Origin: Sandarakinorhabdus sp.
Lineage (GTDB): Bacteria > Pseudomonadota > Alphaproteobacteria > Sphingomonadales > Sphingomonadaceae
Assembly (NCBI GenBank): GCA_025458465.1
Contig: JALOSK010000130.1
Location: 1 to 5,860, forward strand
Length of the DNA stretch: 5,860 nt
Direction: 5' to 3'
The translations under genes were made by a program, and so were the position numbers. How positions within the stretch are numbered: the first letter of the stretch is position 1; every line of letters starts with the position of its first letter. Of the stretch, positions 5,495 to 5,860 are shown piece after piece. The notes under the pieces were generated by a model, which had not been told where the DNA came from, did no database searches, and saw only the letters and a program-made list of their open reading frames with translations.

Positions 5495-5860
5495 CACTGC
5501 ATCGCCGCGAGGACGAGATAGGCCATGCGCGCGCGCGCCGCCGCCAGCGCCGGATCCGCGGCAATGGCGTGCGGAGCAGGCGGCAGGCTGTTGCCGGCGG
5601 GCGGCAGCATGGTGCCGTGCGGCTGCGCAGCCCCTGCCCCGTGTCGATGGATGCGGTTGGCCACGATGTCATGCACCTCGGCCAGGCTGCGCGGGCGGCC
5701 ATCGCGCGCAAAGAAGGTGCTGCGGTTGGCCGCTGCGGCCGCCGGCAACAGGCTGGCGGCCGCCATGCCGGGATTGGCCGCCATCGATTTCAGGAACTTC
5801 ACCGCGCCGCCGGCGCCAAAGAAGGCCGCCAGATAAAGATCGCTGGCGCCCGCCGCGCGG
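5494..5860 (-). CDS. C-terminal part of a lytic transglycosylase (SLT-domain) protein, 5' end outside the window
   Basis: The last 121 residues of a protein run in from the right edge. The stretch SDLYLAAFFGAGGAVKFLKS, then AAAAANRSTFFARDGRPRSL and AEVHDIV, is what I recall from the end of alphaproteobacterial transglycosylase SLT-domain proteins. In those the LYLAHFLG-type helix, an AANR motif and a RSLxEVY segment close the lysozyme-like fold. Such enzymes cleave peptidoglycan glycan strands in the periplasm, here presumably to let the flagellar rod pass. The catalytic glutamate would lie upstream and cannot be seen. The remaining tail is Ala/Pro-rich and low in complexity, ending ARMAYLVLAAMQ. 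An internal GTG at 5802 could look like a start, but the homology begins before it, so the gene is taken as partial. It joins flhA through the duplicated TGATG junction and belongs to the same operon. Confidence 0.78.
   Translation of the reverse strand, partial: RAAGASDLYLAAFFGAGGAVKFLKSMAANPGMAAASLLPAAAAANRSTFFARDGRPRSLAEVHDIVANRIHRHGAGAAQPHGTMLPPAGNSLPPAPHAIAADPALAAARARMAYLVLAAMQ

Larger units (their letters stand above)
5472..5499 (-). repeat. 14-bp tandem duplication at the transglycosylase/flhA junction
   Basis: On the minus strand CAGTGATGGCGGGG (5486-5499) is followed directly by CAGTGATGGCTGGG (5472-5485), identical at 13 of 14 positions. Each copy contains a TGATG stop/start overlap. 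The first copy holds the transglycosylase stop, the second the flhA start. The GGGG of the first copy serves as the flhA Shine-Dalgarno. Confidence 0.8.

Noticed and set aside
5481..5711. Longer FlhA start at 5711
   Set aside because: The added residues overlap the transglycosylase gene out of frame and show no FlhA similarity; ATG 5480 has a ribosome site and begins the known N-terminus.

Overview
The window is GC-rich and almost entirely coding. It looks like a chromosomal segment of an alphaproteobacterium, most likely a sphingomonad (Sphingomonas/Novosphingobium type). This placement is an inference from base composition, from the combination of FlhA, an RpoD-type flagellar sigma factor (FliA) and an SLT-type transglycosylase, and from general protein character. 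No ribosomal RNA or other strong taxonomic marker is present.

Right side (2644-5860, minus strand): the end of a flagellar operon. In order of transcription it holds the C-terminal end of a lytic transglycosylase of the SLT type (cut by the window edge), flhA (export gate of the flagellar type III secretion apparatus) and fliA (sigma-28). The genes are translationally coupled. flhA and fliA share one base in a TGATG junction. The transglycosylase and flhA are joined by two TGATG junctions created by a 14-bp near-perfect tandem duplication. flhF and flhG, which lie between flhA and fliA in many polar flagellates, are absent there.

Middle (1772-2611, minus strand): 32 bp after fliA comes a CitE/HpcH-type CoA-ester lyase. 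It is probably on the same transcript, and its start lies just downstream of a predicted hairpin. Its stop codon overlaps that of a convergent gene in a CTAG tetranucleotide.

Left side: the convergent gene (744-1775, plus strand) encodes an uncharacterised membrane protein with four predicted transmembrane helices, a long helical (coiled-coil-like) domain and two C-terminal four-cysteine zinc ribbons. A 102-bp divergent intergenic region separates it from a tRNA-Gln(UUG) gene on the minus strand. A cobalamin-independent methionine synthase-like gene begins 35 bp after the tRNA and runs off the left edge of the window.

Most of the window is ordinary housekeeping and flagellar sequence. I see no mobile element, CRISPR array or defence system. 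The items most worth a second look are the zinc-ribbon membrane protein, the duplicated start/stop junction before flhA, the tRNA-Gln/methionine-synthase linkage, and the CoA lyase attached to the flagellar operon with a hairpin at its start.
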